A DNA stretch of 19,296 bases from Candidatus Parabacteroides intestinavium (GTDB lineage: Bacteria > Bacteroidota > Bacteroidia > Bacteroidales > Tannerellaceae), in contig DWYO01000047.1 of NCBI GenBank assembly GCA_019118725.1, positions 1-19,296 of the forward strand, read 5' to 3'. The notes below the pieces were generated by a model. The model searched no databases and had not been told where the DNA came from. It worked only from the letters and a program-made list of their open reading frames with translations. Below, piece after piece: positions 8,400 to 15,758 of this stretch (the first letter of the stretch is position 1; every line of letters starts with the position of its first letter). A program made the translations under genes and the position numbers.

Positions 8400-8439
8400 A
8401 ACAGAACCATAAGTGTGTTTTTCATAATTGTAATCCGAG

Positions 8440-8477
8440 GCGGTTGCGTTGTTTGAAACGCAGCCGCTTTACTTTTA
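8440..8477 (+). terminator. Intrinsic terminator after yebC
   Basis: An 11-bp stem with one G:U pair (8440-8450 with 8457-8467, GCGGTTGCGTT pairing AACGCAGCCGC) around a 6-nt loop is followed by a T-rich tail, TTTACTTTTAT. It separates yebC from the convergent HAD-phosphatase gene whose stop codon is at 8480. On the opposite strand the stem lacks a T tract, so it mainly serves yebC. Confidence 0.75.
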
Positions 8478-8479
8478 TA

Positions 8480-9250
8480 TCAACGGATATATTGTGCCAA
8501 TGCCTTGGCTATGCCATCCTCATCTACCGAAGAAGTCACATAGTCTGCCGAAGCTTTTACCTCATCCGCTGCATTACCCATTGCCACACCAATACCGGCA
8601 AACTGAAGCATTGCTATATCATTCCCCCCATCCCCAAAGGCAATGATCTCATCCTGAGAAATGTCATAACGGGAAAGGACATGCTGAATTCCTACCGCTT
8701 TATTGATTCCCAAAGGAACTACATCCGCAAAGTCCGGATGCCAACGGGCGGCTACGCTATGAGGCATAACCTTCATAATATTTTTCTCCTGCTCGGAATT
8801 AAAGAAAGCGATAAGCTGGTACACCGGCAGATCAGCAAACTGGTCGATATCTCTAATTTCGGGAGCCGCTATTCCCACTAAATTATAGACACCCTGGGCT
8901 ATATCATTTATATAATTGACATATATCTGACTATCCAACACACATGCACAGGCAAACGGCTCAACTTCATGCTGGTACTTCAACATAGCCTTAAAATCAT
9001 CAGCCGAAAGAGCCTGTTTATAGATAACCTCCCCGGTACGAGTCGTACAATATCCGCCATTGAGTGCCACGAAACCGTCAAATTCAAATCCGAGATTCTT
9101 TACCCAAATAGGATGCCGGCCTGTTGCCAAAAACACTTTTACCCCTTGCCGGCGAAGATTTTCTACCGCTCTGATAGCTGATTCCGGTACATGATGCGTC
9201 TTAAAGCTGACCAATGTGCCATCTATATCAAAAAATGCTGCTTTTATCAT
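8480..9250 (-). CDS. Cof-type HAD-IIB family phosphatase
   Basis: Cytosolic Mg-dependent phosphohydrolase of the haloacid dehalogenase superfamily, Cof/YbiV-like subgroup, acting on small phosphorylated metabolites such as sugar or nucleotide phosphates; the exact substrate is not predictable. The 256-residue product shows all four HAD motifs: DIDGT (nucleophile Asp8, acid/base Asp10), LATGR (Thr43), Lys184 and GDGGNDIAML (Asp207, Asp211). The region between motifs II and III (about 80-180) is the C2-type cap. GVAMGNAADEVKASADYVT near the end is typical of Cof proteins. It is the last gene of the minus-strand cluster, starting 10 nt after the upstream sulfatase stop codon, and converges on yebC. 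Confidence 0.93.
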   Translation of the reverse strand: MIKAAFFDIDGTLVSFKTHHVPESAIRAVENLRRQGVKVFLATGRHPIWVKNLGFEFDGFVALNGGYCTTRTGEVIYKQALSADDFKAMLKYQHEVEPFACACVLDSQIYVNYINDIAQGVYNLVGIAAPEIRDIDQFADLPVYQLIAFFNSEQEKNIMKVMPHSVAARWHPDFADVVPLGINKAVGIQHVLSRYDISQDEIIAFGDGGNDIAMLQFAGIGVAMGNAADEVKASADYVTSSVDEDGIAKALAQYIR

Positions 9251-9260
9251 ATTATCTGAT

Positions 9261-10832
9261 TTATTGCAATTGTTCTTTTAGGATCTCCTGCATACGTTCG
9301 GAATCTGCATCCGTATCTTTATATTCCTCACGCAAACGAAGCAATTCTTGTTTCATTTCTTGGATAATATCGGCATAAGCCGGATCATTATAAGCATTAT
9401 GATTTTCGTGCGGATCACGCTGCAAATCATAAAACTCCCAGCTTGGAGTTGTCGGTTGCTTTTCTGAACCGGTCATTGTCAACGGATCTCCATAAAGGAA
9501 CATCAATTTATAGCGATCATTCCGAATACCGAAATGCGCCGGTCGGATGCTATGATGAGTCCAATACCGATAATACATAGATTTACGCCAGTCTTCAGGA
9601 GTATTTCCTTTTAGATTCTCCCTAAAACTTCGTCCTTGAGACAATGCCGGAGAATTCACTCCTGCATAATCGGCCAGCGTAGCCGCAAAATCAATATTCA
9701 GAATAATATCTTTATTGCGCGTACCAGCCTTTATCTCTTTGGGATATCGGATTACAAAAGGCATGTGCAGCGGTTCTTCATACATCATTCGTTTATCAAA
9801 GAACCCATGCTCACCTAAGAAATACCCTTGATCAGATACATAAATTACAATCGTATTCTGAGCCAATCCCTCTTCATCCAACATCTTCAACAGCTTTCCG
9901 ATGTTATCATCAATTGTAGCGCCGCAACGCAAATAATCACGTATCATCTTCTGGTATATCTTTATCCGTGCCGAGTCACGATCCATACCCTGTGTAGAGA
10001 AAGGCAGTTCCGGGTAACGGCACCACCAACTATCCGGATCTTTAGAGGCGGTTTCCCATCTCCACCCCATATTCTCCAATTGTTGTCCGGGGAATGTACG
10101 TCCCGATTTCGTTTGGTCAAACTCCATCATATTTTCAGGCATCGGGAACACCACATCATCATACAAATGCTTCATCCGGTCCGGGAAGTCCCAAGGTTCA
10201 TGAGTCGCTTTAAAATGACAACACATCATAAACGGACGTGTCTTATCCCGTTGTTTAATCCATTGTATTACCTTTTCAGTGACAATATCCGTTGAGAAAC
10301 CTTTCTCTTCAACCCCCTGTTTGCCTTCCGTATCGTCCACCCAATTCGCTTCCGATTTAAACAACGGGTTCCAATATTCACCTTGGTCATGAAATACCTC
10401 AAAATGGTCAAACCCGGTAGGTTTCCTCTTCAAATGCCATTTTCCGAACAATGCCGTCTGATACCCTCCGGCCTGCATCTGCTTCGCAATATTATCCTCT
10501 GCCGGATCAATCGCATCATCCAACGTGTACACACCATTTACATGGCTATATGCCCCTGTCATAATTGAAGCCCGACTGGGTACAGAGATTGAGTTCGTAC
10601 ACAGGCAATTATCCAGCACACACCCCTCCGATGCCAAGCGTCTTATGTTATCATTCTTCACATAGTCCTGCAAGATACCTCCATAAATACCCCATGCCTG
10701 CGAGGTATGGTCATCCGAAAGAATAAACAAGATATTCGGACGTTCTTCATTTGCTTGTGTTTTTTGTTGGCAGGACATCAAAGCCGCACTTCCGGCTATC
10801 AGTCCCATTCCTATCATCCATTTATTCATCAT
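9261..10832 (-). CDS. Lipoprotein sulfatase of the S1 (formylglycine) family
   Basis: Hydrolyses sulfate esters, probably on glycans. The 523-residue product begins with a lipoprotein signal (LMSC, Cys21), so it is membrane anchored in the periplasm or on the surface. Asp40-Asp41 (SDDH) bind calcium. The sulfatase signature SVPSRASIMTG places the residue converted to formylglycine at Ser83, a serine-type site matured by the radical-SAM enzyme anSME, which is not in the window. GKWHL and SDQGYFLGEHG supply further active-site residues. The NCLCTNS...SRASIMTG...SHVNG pattern resembles glucosamine-6-sulfatase-like members, so a GlcNAc-6-sulfate or other glycosaminoglycan or mucin substrate is possible (inference). 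ATG-ATG at the start leaves a one-codon uncertainty. It lies 6 nt after the second sulfatase gene, so the two are coexpressed. Confidence 0.95.
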   Translation of the reverse strand: MMNKWMIGMGLIAGSAALMSCQQKTQANEERPNILFILSDDHTSQAWGIYGGILQDYVKNDNIRRLASEGCVLDNCLCTNSISVPSRASIMTGAYSHVNGVYTLDDAIDPAEDNIAKQMQAGGYQTALFGKWHLKRKPTGFDHFEVFHDQGEYWNPLFKSEANWVDDTEGKQGVEEKGFSTDIVTEKVIQWIKQRDKTRPFMMCCHFKATHEPWDFPDRMKHLYDDVVFPMPENMMEFDQTKSGRTFPGQQLENMGWRWETASKDPDSWWCRYPELPFSTQGMDRDSARIKIYQKMIRDYLRCGATIDDNIGKLLKMLDEEGLAQNTIVIYVSDQGYFLGEHGFFDKRMMYEEPLHMPFVIRYPKEIKAGTRNKDIILNIDFAATLADYAGVNSPALSQGRSFRENLKGNTPEDWRKSMYYRYWTHHSIRPAHFGIRNDRYKLMFLYGDPLTMTGSEKQPTTPSWEFYDLQRDPHENHNAYNDPAYADIIQEMKQELLRLREEYKDTDADSERMQEILKEQLQ

Positions 10833-10838
10833 TGCATT

Positions 10839-12263
10839 TTATTTTGTCGTTACCAAACCAGGTTTTCTGTTTTCCGTCCCCTTTACACGAGTCAAATCAT
10901 CCCCCAATTGCTTCCGCATCTCATCAGCAACCTTCATCAACCGGGCGGCACGTTCCGGATATTGATGCAACACGTTATAACGCTCTCCCGGATCGCGTCT
11001 CAAGTCATAAAGCTCGCTTGCCCGAAGCTCTACGGTAGCCAATTTACCCGGTTTTCCATCATTTCCCGGCGCGTATGCTCCATACGTTACATACTTATGA
11101 GGGAACACCAATTTGAACTCACCATCCGTCACCGCCTCCAAGTCGTTCTTATTATAATAATAGACAAATGAAGTACGCGGATTCGCCTTTGATTTACCCT
11201 CAATCAAAGAGAGAATGCTCACCCCGTCTATCTTACGCTGAGGTAAAGGAGCTCCGGCTATCTCGGCAAAAGTAGGAAACAAATCAATATTCGACGCCAA
11301 TTTATTACAAATGGTTCCGGGCTGCGTGTGTCCTTTCCAATAAACGATACAAGGCACCCGGTTTCCTCCGTCAAAAGTTGTAGCTTTCGCCTCGCGCAAT
11401 CCTGCAGCCGAGCCGGCATGATTCCCATAATTCGTCCACGGGCCATTATCCGAAGTGATAACAATCAGCGTATTTTCCTCTATGCCCAACTCCTGTACAG
11501 TCTTCCAGACCTCACCGACGCTCCAATCAATCTCCATCATCACGTCCCCAAACAATCCTTGCTCACTCTTACCTTTAAATTTATCCGAAACAGCCAAAGG
11601 GACATGAGGCATATTGTGAGCCAAATATAAGAAGAAAGGTTTTCCGGCCTCTGCATTCTTCCGGATAAAATTGATTGAACGCATCGTATAGTCAGTTGTA
11701 AAACGAGTCTGATCGGTATTATACCCAACCACTTCATTTCCATCATAGGTCGGCAAATCCGGGAAGTTAAACACCTCTCCTTGTTGAGGATGGAACGGCC
11801 ACATATCATTCGAATAAGGAAGCCCATAATACTCGTCAAAACCATTCTGAAGCGGAAGGAATTGATGTTGACTTCCTAAATGCCACTTTCCGAATATCGC
11901 CGTAGCATACCCCTTCTGCTTCAGAAGTTCGCCCATTGTCATCTCATCCTGATGTACTCCATAATTAGAATCCGGTCCGGGTGCTCCTGAAAAACCGATA
12001 CGGTTAGGATAACACCCCGTCAGTAATCCTGCACGAGAAGCGCCACTGATGGGTTGTCCCGCCAAGAAATGCGTGAAGCGCACCCCCTCAGCAGCCAGCT
12101 GATCTATATGAGGTGTCGTATAACCATACGCCCCATTACAGGAAAAATCACCGTACCCCACATCATCCAGGTTCACCAATATAATGTTCGTATAATCAGC
12201 AGCATTCACTATACCGGCCCATGCCACCATAACCATTGATACTATGTACTTCTTCCTCTTCAT
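10839..12263 (-). CDS. Exported arylsulfatase-A-like S1 sulfatase
   Basis: Second formylglycine sulfatase of the cluster, 474 residues. The basic N-terminus and hydrophobic core are followed by VNAAD, which looks like a signal peptidase I site, so the enzyme is periplasmic or secreted rather than a lipoprotein. Metal ligands are Asp33-Asp34 (LDDVGYGD). The signature is SGASRAGLLTG with formylglycine precursor Ser73 and alanine in place of the usual proline, allowed in the C/S-x-P/A-x-R pattern. GKWHLGSQHQFLPLQNGFDEYYGLPYSNDMWPF and ITSDNGPW are typical of arylsulfatase A and galactosamine-sulfatase relatives. The two sulfatases are only distantly alike, suggesting different sulfate positions on one glycan (inference). 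The substrate could be mucin, chondroitin or a dietary glycan. It is followed after 6 nt by the lipoprotein sulfatase. Confidence 0.95.
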   Translation of the reverse strand: MKRKKYIVSMVMVAWAGIVNAADYTNIILVNLDDVGYGDFSCNGAYGYTTPHIDQLAAEGVRFTHFLAGQPISGASRAGLLTGCYPNRIGFSGAPGPDSNYGVHQDEMTMGELLKQKGYATAIFGKWHLGSQHQFLPLQNGFDEYYGLPYSNDMWPFHPQQGEVFNFPDLPTYDGNEVVGYNTDQTRFTTDYTMRSINFIRKNAEAGKPFFLYLAHNMPHVPLAVSDKFKGKSEQGLFGDVMMEIDWSVGEVWKTVQELGIEENTLIVITSDNGPWTNYGNHAGSAAGLREAKATTFDGGNRVPCIVYWKGHTQPGTICNKLASNIDLFPTFAEIAGAPLPQRKIDGVSILSLIEGKSKANPRTSFVYYYNKNDLEAVTDGEFKLVFPHKYVTYGAYAPGNDGKPGKLATVELRASELYDLRRDPGERYNVLHQYPERAARLMKVADEMRKQLGDDLTRVKGTENRKPGLVTTK

Positions 12264-12306
12264 ATTCTTTCTCGTTTATTTCGTTTGAACAAAACTCAAT
12301 CTATCC

Positions 12307-12332
12307 TTTAGAAGCTGTTTTAAATTTATTCC
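12307..12332 (-). repeat. Half copy of a dispersed palindromic element at the nitrilase gene end
   Basis: Read on the minus strand, these 26 bases match 18770-18795 at 24 positions. At 18759-18792 the same sequence is one arm of a perfect palindrome; here the other arm is missing. The nitrilase stop codon TAA lies inside the element, just as the protease stop codon abuts the full copy, so the element sits at gene ends in both places. Confidence 0.7.
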
Positions 12333-13108
12333 AGCACCACTTTCAACACCTCATCCGCATAAGGCGTACCTTGTGCCCGGACCTCTCCATCGGGAGCGAC
12401 CAGCATCGAATCACCCGCATACCGCTTTCCAAACGGATCCGTACCACTACAATTCACGCCAATGATACAAGCTTTATTCTCTATCGCCCGTTCTTTGAGC
12501 AAAGCCAGCCAATCATTCCTCCGGCTTTCCGGCCAGTTCGCTATATAAAGGGCCGTATCATATTGGCCTTCATTCCGGCTCCAATCCGCAAACCGCAAAT
12601 CATAGCAAATATATGTCGCAATCCGATGTCCTTTCCACGTCAATATCAATTGAGCATTTCCGGGAGAATACGCTCCTTTTTTAAAGCAATTGTGTTTATC
12701 ATAATGCTGATAATTCCCATCCGGGAACACCGCCAATAAACGATTGTAATACTTTTCGTCTTCCTTATAAATGGTTGATCCTACCACTAAGGCCCCACTC
12801 CGGGAAGCCCACACCTGCATTTGCTTCAACACTTTAGGGAATAGAGAGGCTACCTCATCCTTGCTTTGGAACGCAACCGGTTTATTGCCCGTCCCCTTCA
12901 TCTCGCATCCCACCGTAAACAATTCAGGCAAGATAATCATATCACAATCGGCACACTGATTTATGCGGGCATCAAACGCATCCAGATTGGCGGATACATC
13001 TCCCCACTTCAAATGCGCCTGCACCAAAGCGACCTTGCAGGATTCGGCATACAACTCCTTGCCACAAGCCAACCCTACCAATAGCATCAATAAACGTACA
13101 ATCTTCAT
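12326..13108 (-). CDS. Exported nitrilase-superfamily amidohydrolase (omega-amidase/YafV-like)
   Basis: Carbon-nitrogen hydrolase fold enzyme of 260 residues. The catalytic triad is visible: Glu62 in PELFTVG, Lys138 in YDKHNCFKKGAY and Cys168 in YICYDLRF. These contexts match the omega-amidase/YafV/Nit2 group, which hydrolyses alpha-keto acid amides such as ketoglutaramate. Unlike the usual cytosolic enzymes it begins with MKIVRLLMLLVGLACG...LYA, a convincing export signal (signal peptidase I after LYA; a lipoprotein at Cys15 is less likely as the lipobox is poor). The ATG at 13108 is chosen; a longer frame would need a TTG start at 13126 and add residues in front of the signal. It sits 46 nt after the dipeptidase gene and 62 nt before the sulfatase pair. 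An exported amidase could release ammonia from amides outside the cytoplasm; its substrate is unknown. Confidence 0.88.
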   Translation of the reverse strand: MKIVRLLMLLVGLACGKELYAESCKVALVQAHLKWGDVSANLDAFDARINQCADCDMIILPELFTVGCEMKGTGNKPVAFQSKDEVASLFPKVLKQMQVWASRSGALVVGSTIYKEDEKYYNRLLAVFPDGNYQHYDKHNCFKKGAYSPGNAQLILTWKGHRIATYICYDLRFADWSRNEGQYDTALYIANWPESRRNDWLALLKERAIENKACIIGVNCSGTDPFGKRYAGDSMLVAPDGEVRAQGTPYADEVLKVVLE

Positions 13109-13154
13109 ACTTCTTTCAAAGCGCAACCTGGTCGCGCATACGCATCATACACCA

Positions 13155-14510
13155 TTACTTAAACTCCCGATAAAATTCCGCCACGGCCTCAATGCCCTGA
13201 TAGAAATAATCCAACCGGCAACTCTCGTTGGGCGAATGGATAGCGTTCTGCTCCAAACCAAAGCCCATGAGGATGGTCTTGATGCCTAATACCTGTTCGA
13301 AGGTAGAGATGATGGGGATGCTCCCTCCCCGGCGTACCGCTAAAGGTCTCTTTCCGAAAGCAATACCTACGGCACGCTCGGCACACCGGTAAGCAGGATG
13401 ATTAATCGGACATACATAGCCCTCACCTCCATGCGTAGGCGTCACCTTGACTTGGACATATTCGGGGGCAACCTTATTTATATAATCGATGAAAAGACGT
13501 GAAATCACCTCGTGCTTCTGGTGCGGCACCAAGCGGCACGATACTTTGGCGTAGGCTTTCGAAGGGAGAACCGTCTTGCTTCCCTCGCCCGTATATCCGC
13601 CCCAAATGCCACATACATCAAACGAAGGGCGGCAACTATTCCGTTCTAAAGTAGCATACCCCTGCTCGCCAAAGAGGGCTTTTACGCCAATGGCATCCTT
13701 GTATTTCCTTTCATCGAAGGGGACTTGCGCAATCATCGCCCGCTCTTCCTCGGACAGCTCCTCCACATCGTCATAGAAATGGGGGATGGTGATGCGCCCA
13801 TCGGCATCGGTTATATCGGCTATAAGTTTGCACAAGACGTTGATAGGATTGGCCACCGCCCCACCGAAATGCCCTGAATGGAGGTCGCGGTTCGGACCGG
13901 TCACCTCGATCTCCCAATAAGCCAGGCCCCGCAAACCGGTGGTGAGCGAAGGAGTCTCGGCACTCACCATACTCGTATCCGACACCAAGATCACGTCCGC
14001 CTTGAGCATCTCTTTGTGCTTCTTGCAAAAAGCTTCCAAGCTGGGCGAACCTATCTCCTCTTCTCCCTCGAAAATAAACTTCACATTGCAATGCAGAAGC
14101 CCCTCGCGAAGAGCCGTTTCAAAGCCTTTCACCTGCATCATGCTTTGGCCTTTGTCATCGTCCGCCCCACGGGCATAGATTTTTCCTTCACGCACCTCCG
14201 GTTCAAAGGGTTGGCTTTGCCATAATTCAAGCGGTTCGGCGGGCATCACGTCATAATGCGCATAGACCAATACCGTCGGATAACTGGCATCCAATATCTT
14301 CTCGGCATATACCACCGGATTTCCCTCGGTAGGAATTATCTCGGCCTTATCCGCTCCGGAAAAGAGCAAAAGCTCCGTCCAGCGCCGGGCGCATCTCTCC
14401 ATATCCGGTTTATGTTCTTGCATCGCACTGATCGAAGGGATGCGTACCAAGGAGAAAAGTTCGTCCAAGAAGCGCTCCTTGTTCGCTTCAATATAATTCT
14501 TTACTGACAT
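13155..14510 (-). CDS. M20-family metallodipeptidase
   Basis: Cytosolic di-zinc dipeptidase of the M20 family (carnosinase/PepV/DUG1-like), 451 residues, cleaving dipeptides or acylated amino acids. Metal and catalytic residues are in place: His85 and catalytic-loop Asp87 (AHYDVMP), bridging Asp118 (GADDDKG), general base Glu151 and ligand Glu152 (EGEEEIGS), Asp178 (VSDTS) and His425 (AIHSPNE). A lid and dimerisation domain (about 200-310) includes RDLHSGHFGG, whose histidine reaches into the partner subunit in the family. No signal peptide is seen (start MSVKNYIEANKERF). It lies 46 nt after the oxidoreductase gene and 46 nt before the nitrilase gene, so the three are probably cotranscribed. 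Base composition in this and the next gene seems more GC-rich than the susC region. Confidence 0.94.
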   Translation of the reverse strand: MSVKNYIEANKERFLDELFSLVRIPSISAMQEHKPDMERCARRWTELLLFSGADKAEIIPTEGNPVVYAEKILDASYPTVLVYAHYDVMPAEPLELWQSQPFEPEVREGKIYARGADDDKGQSMMQVKGFETALREGLLHCNVKFIFEGEEEIGSPSLEAFCKKHKEMLKADVILVSDTSMVSAETPSLTTGLRGLAYWEIEVTGPNRDLHSGHFGGAVANPINVLCKLIADITDADGRITIPHFYDDVEELSEEERAMIAQVPFDERKYKDAIGVKALFGEQGYATLERNSCRPSFDVCGIWGGYTGEGSKTVLPSKAYAKVSCRLVPHQKHEVISRLFIDYINKVAPEYVQVKVTPTHGGEGYVCPINHPAYRCAERAVGIAFGKRPLAVRRGGSIPIISTFEQVLGIKTILMGFGLEQNAIHSPNESCRLDYFYQGIEAVAEFYREFK

Positions 14511-14556
14511 AATCCTCTGTTAAAAGTAAAAGGTCCAAAAGGCGTCCCCTTTATAT

Positions 14557-15504
14557 CTACATTTTCAACTTACCTATTTGCTCTATTCCTCTATTAAAAT
14601 CAGAGATAAGCTCTTGCATCACCTCTTCGACGGATTGCTCCTCGCGGAAGAGGGACGCTATCTGACCTATTTCGAGCTCACCCTCTTCTAGGTTACCTTC
14701 GAAAATGCCTTTCTTCGCCCGTCCTTTACCTAAAAGTGCGCGAAGCTCATCCACAGAGGCGCCACGGGCCTCAGCCTCTTCCACTTCTGTGGTAAACACG
14801 CCTTTCACCAAACGGGTGGGCGAGAGTTTCTTCAGGAGCAATTTCGTATCGCCTTCGTTCAACGAAAGGCACAATTGCTTAAAGGCCTCATGGGCAGAAC
14901 TTTCCTTCGTCAACGCAAAGCGGGTCCCGATCTGAACCCCTTCGGCACCCAACGCAAAAGCAGCCAGCATACCTGCCCCCGTCCCGATACCTCCTGCGGC
15001 AATCAAAGGCAAGGTTGTAGACCGGCGGACATGGGGAATGAGGCACATCGTAGTGGTTTCCTCCCGTCCGTTATGGCCCCCGGCTTCAAATCCTTCGGCC
15101 ACGATGGCGTCTACCCCCGCTTCTTCACATTTCCGGGCAAACTTCGAGCTGCTTACCACATGCACCACTTTCATGCCCTGCTCTTTCAATCGGGAGGTCC
15201 ATGTCTTCGGGTTCCCGGCAGAGGTAAAGACCACCTTCACCCCTTCTTCCATCAGGATATCCATTACTTTTTCAATCTCCGGATACATGAGCGGCACGTT
15301 CACGCCAAAAGGTTTTTCCGTGGCTTCCTTGCATTTCCGGATATGCTCACGAAGGACATCCGGATGCATCGAACCGGCTCCTATCAAGCCCAATCCACCT
15401 GCATTGCTCACGGCCGAAGCCAAGCGCCATCCGCTACACCACACCATGCCGCCTGCGATGATGGGATATTGAATATCTAATAATTTACAAAGCCTATTTT
15501 CCAT
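14557..15504 (-). CDS. FMN-dependent nitronate monooxygenase/FabK-like oxidoreductase
   Basis: TIM-barrel flavoprotein of 315 residues in the family that includes nitronate monooxygenases (2-nitropropane dioxygenase) and FabK enoyl-ACP reductases. Seen: N-terminal YPIIAGGM (13-20) lining the flavin, AVSNAGGLGLIG (31-42), EAGGHNG (140-146) with His144 in the position of the active histidine, and the phosphate-binding AAGGIGTGAGMLAAFALGAEGVQIGT (169-194). The start at ATG 15504 (MENRLCKLLDIQYP) fits the family; an upstream extension would need TTG and would overlap the -7 box. First gene of the minus-strand cluster and preceded by a good promoter. FabK would act in fatty-acid elongation, nitronate monooxygenase in detoxifying nitronates; sequence alone does not settle which. 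Confidence 0.88.
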   Translation of the reverse strand: MENRLCKLLDIQYPIIAGGMVWCSGWRLASAVSNAGGLGLIGAGSMHPDVLREHIRKCKEATEKPFGVNVPLMYPEIEKVMDILMEEGVKVVFTSAGNPKTWTSRLKEQGMKVVHVVSSSKFARKCEEAGVDAIVAEGFEAGGHNGREETTTMCLIPHVRRSTTLPLIAAGGIGTGAGMLAAFALGAEGVQIGTRFALTKESSAHEAFKQLCLSLNEGDTKLLLKKLSPTRLVKGVFTTEVEEAEARGASVDELRALLGKGRAKKGIFEGNLEEGELEIGQIASLFREEQSVEEVMQELISDFNRGIEQIGKLKM

Positions 15505-15518
15505 AATCCAAAAACTAA

Positions 15519-15722
15519 TTATCCTACGCAAATATACGATTTTTTATAATCACACCGAAATATATCTTCAAAAACAAAAGGCTTCCCTTCATGCCATTCG
15601 TTTAATCCAAGTCCATCATCTTCGTTAAATGGCAATGCAATTAATTCACCCAAGTGATGCAAACTATTCATCCTCTCGTTCAGAAAAGATTTGCCCCCGA
15701 TAGGAACAAATCGGAGCGACAT
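15519..15722 (-). CDS. Doubtful small ORF upstream of the oxidoreductase gene
   Basis: A 67-codon frame fills most of the 254-bp divergent intergenic region, ends 14 nt before the oxidoreductase start and runs in the same direction. Its product, with internal Met18 as a second possible start, contains IALPFNEDDGLGLNEWHEGKP and looks protein-like in composition, but I do not recognise a family. Against it: the promoter assigned to the downstream gene lies inside its last codons and no clear promoter precedes it. It could be a genuine small protein, the remains of a longer gene, or chance. Confidence 0.22.
   Translation of the reverse strand: MSLRFVPIGGKSFLNERMNSLHHLGELIALPFNEDDGLGLNEWHEGKPFVFEDIFRCDYKKSYICVG
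15529..15559 (-). promoter_or_regulatory. Promoter of the six-gene minus-strand cluster
   Basis: Minus-strand TATATTTG (15536 to 15529) matches the -7 consensus exactly; TTCG (15559 to 15556), one base from TTTG, lies 19 nt upstream. Transcription would start near 15522, about 18 nt before the oxidoreductase ATG. Downstream genes are separated by 46, 46, 62, 6 and 10 nt, compatible with one transcript, though an internal promoter in the 62-nt gap cannot be excluded. Confidence 0.6.
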
Positions 15723-15725
15723 GAT

Positions 15726-15733
15726 TACCTTTG
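15726..15733 (+). promoter_or_regulatory. -7 box for the DUF6125-like gene
   Basis: TACCTTTG matches the Bacteroidetes -7 consensus exactly and lies 25 nt before the ATG at 15759. No TTTG-like -33 box is present at the usual distance; the nearest TTTG (15690-15693) is too far. It supports the start at 15759 over the in-frame ATG at 15735, which would be at or upstream of the predicted transcription start. Confidence 0.4.
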
Positions 15734-15758
15734 CATGAAATCTAAAAAATATAACTTA

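Noticed and set aside
10707..11171. Plus-strand 154-codon frame opposite the two sulfatase genes
   Set aside because: It lies antisense to two strongly supported genes, spans their junction and has no recognisable domain; treated as a chance frame.
12264..12325. Internal promoter before the sulfatase pair (GAGTTTTG-like -7 box)
   Set aside because: The -7 box has a mismatch at the key first base and no -33 box lies at the proper distance.
13109..13126. Longer nitrilase start (TTG at 13126)
   Set aside because: It would add six residues, two of them arginines, before a complete signal peptide, and needs a rare start codon; ATG at 13108 is natural.
13771..14225. Frames on both strands within the M20 dipeptidase gene
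   Set aside because: All overlap the dipeptidase reading frame, whose metal ligands are intact; no independent support.
14875..15480. Plus-strand 201-codon frame opposite the oxidoreductase gene
   Set aside because: Its composition (rich in Pro, His, Arg, Phe) is that of an antisense reading of a GC-richer gene; the minus-strand product has a full set of flavoprotein motifs.
15505..15531. Longer oxidoreductase start (TTG at 15531)
   Set aside because: It adds residues absent from the usual family start and overlaps the predicted -7 promoter box.
15654..15758. N-terminal extension of the DUF6125-like protein from GTG 15654 or ATG 15735
   Set aside because: Both lie upstream of or at the predicted transcription start given by the -7 box at 15726-15733, and the extra residues look non-conserved in character.
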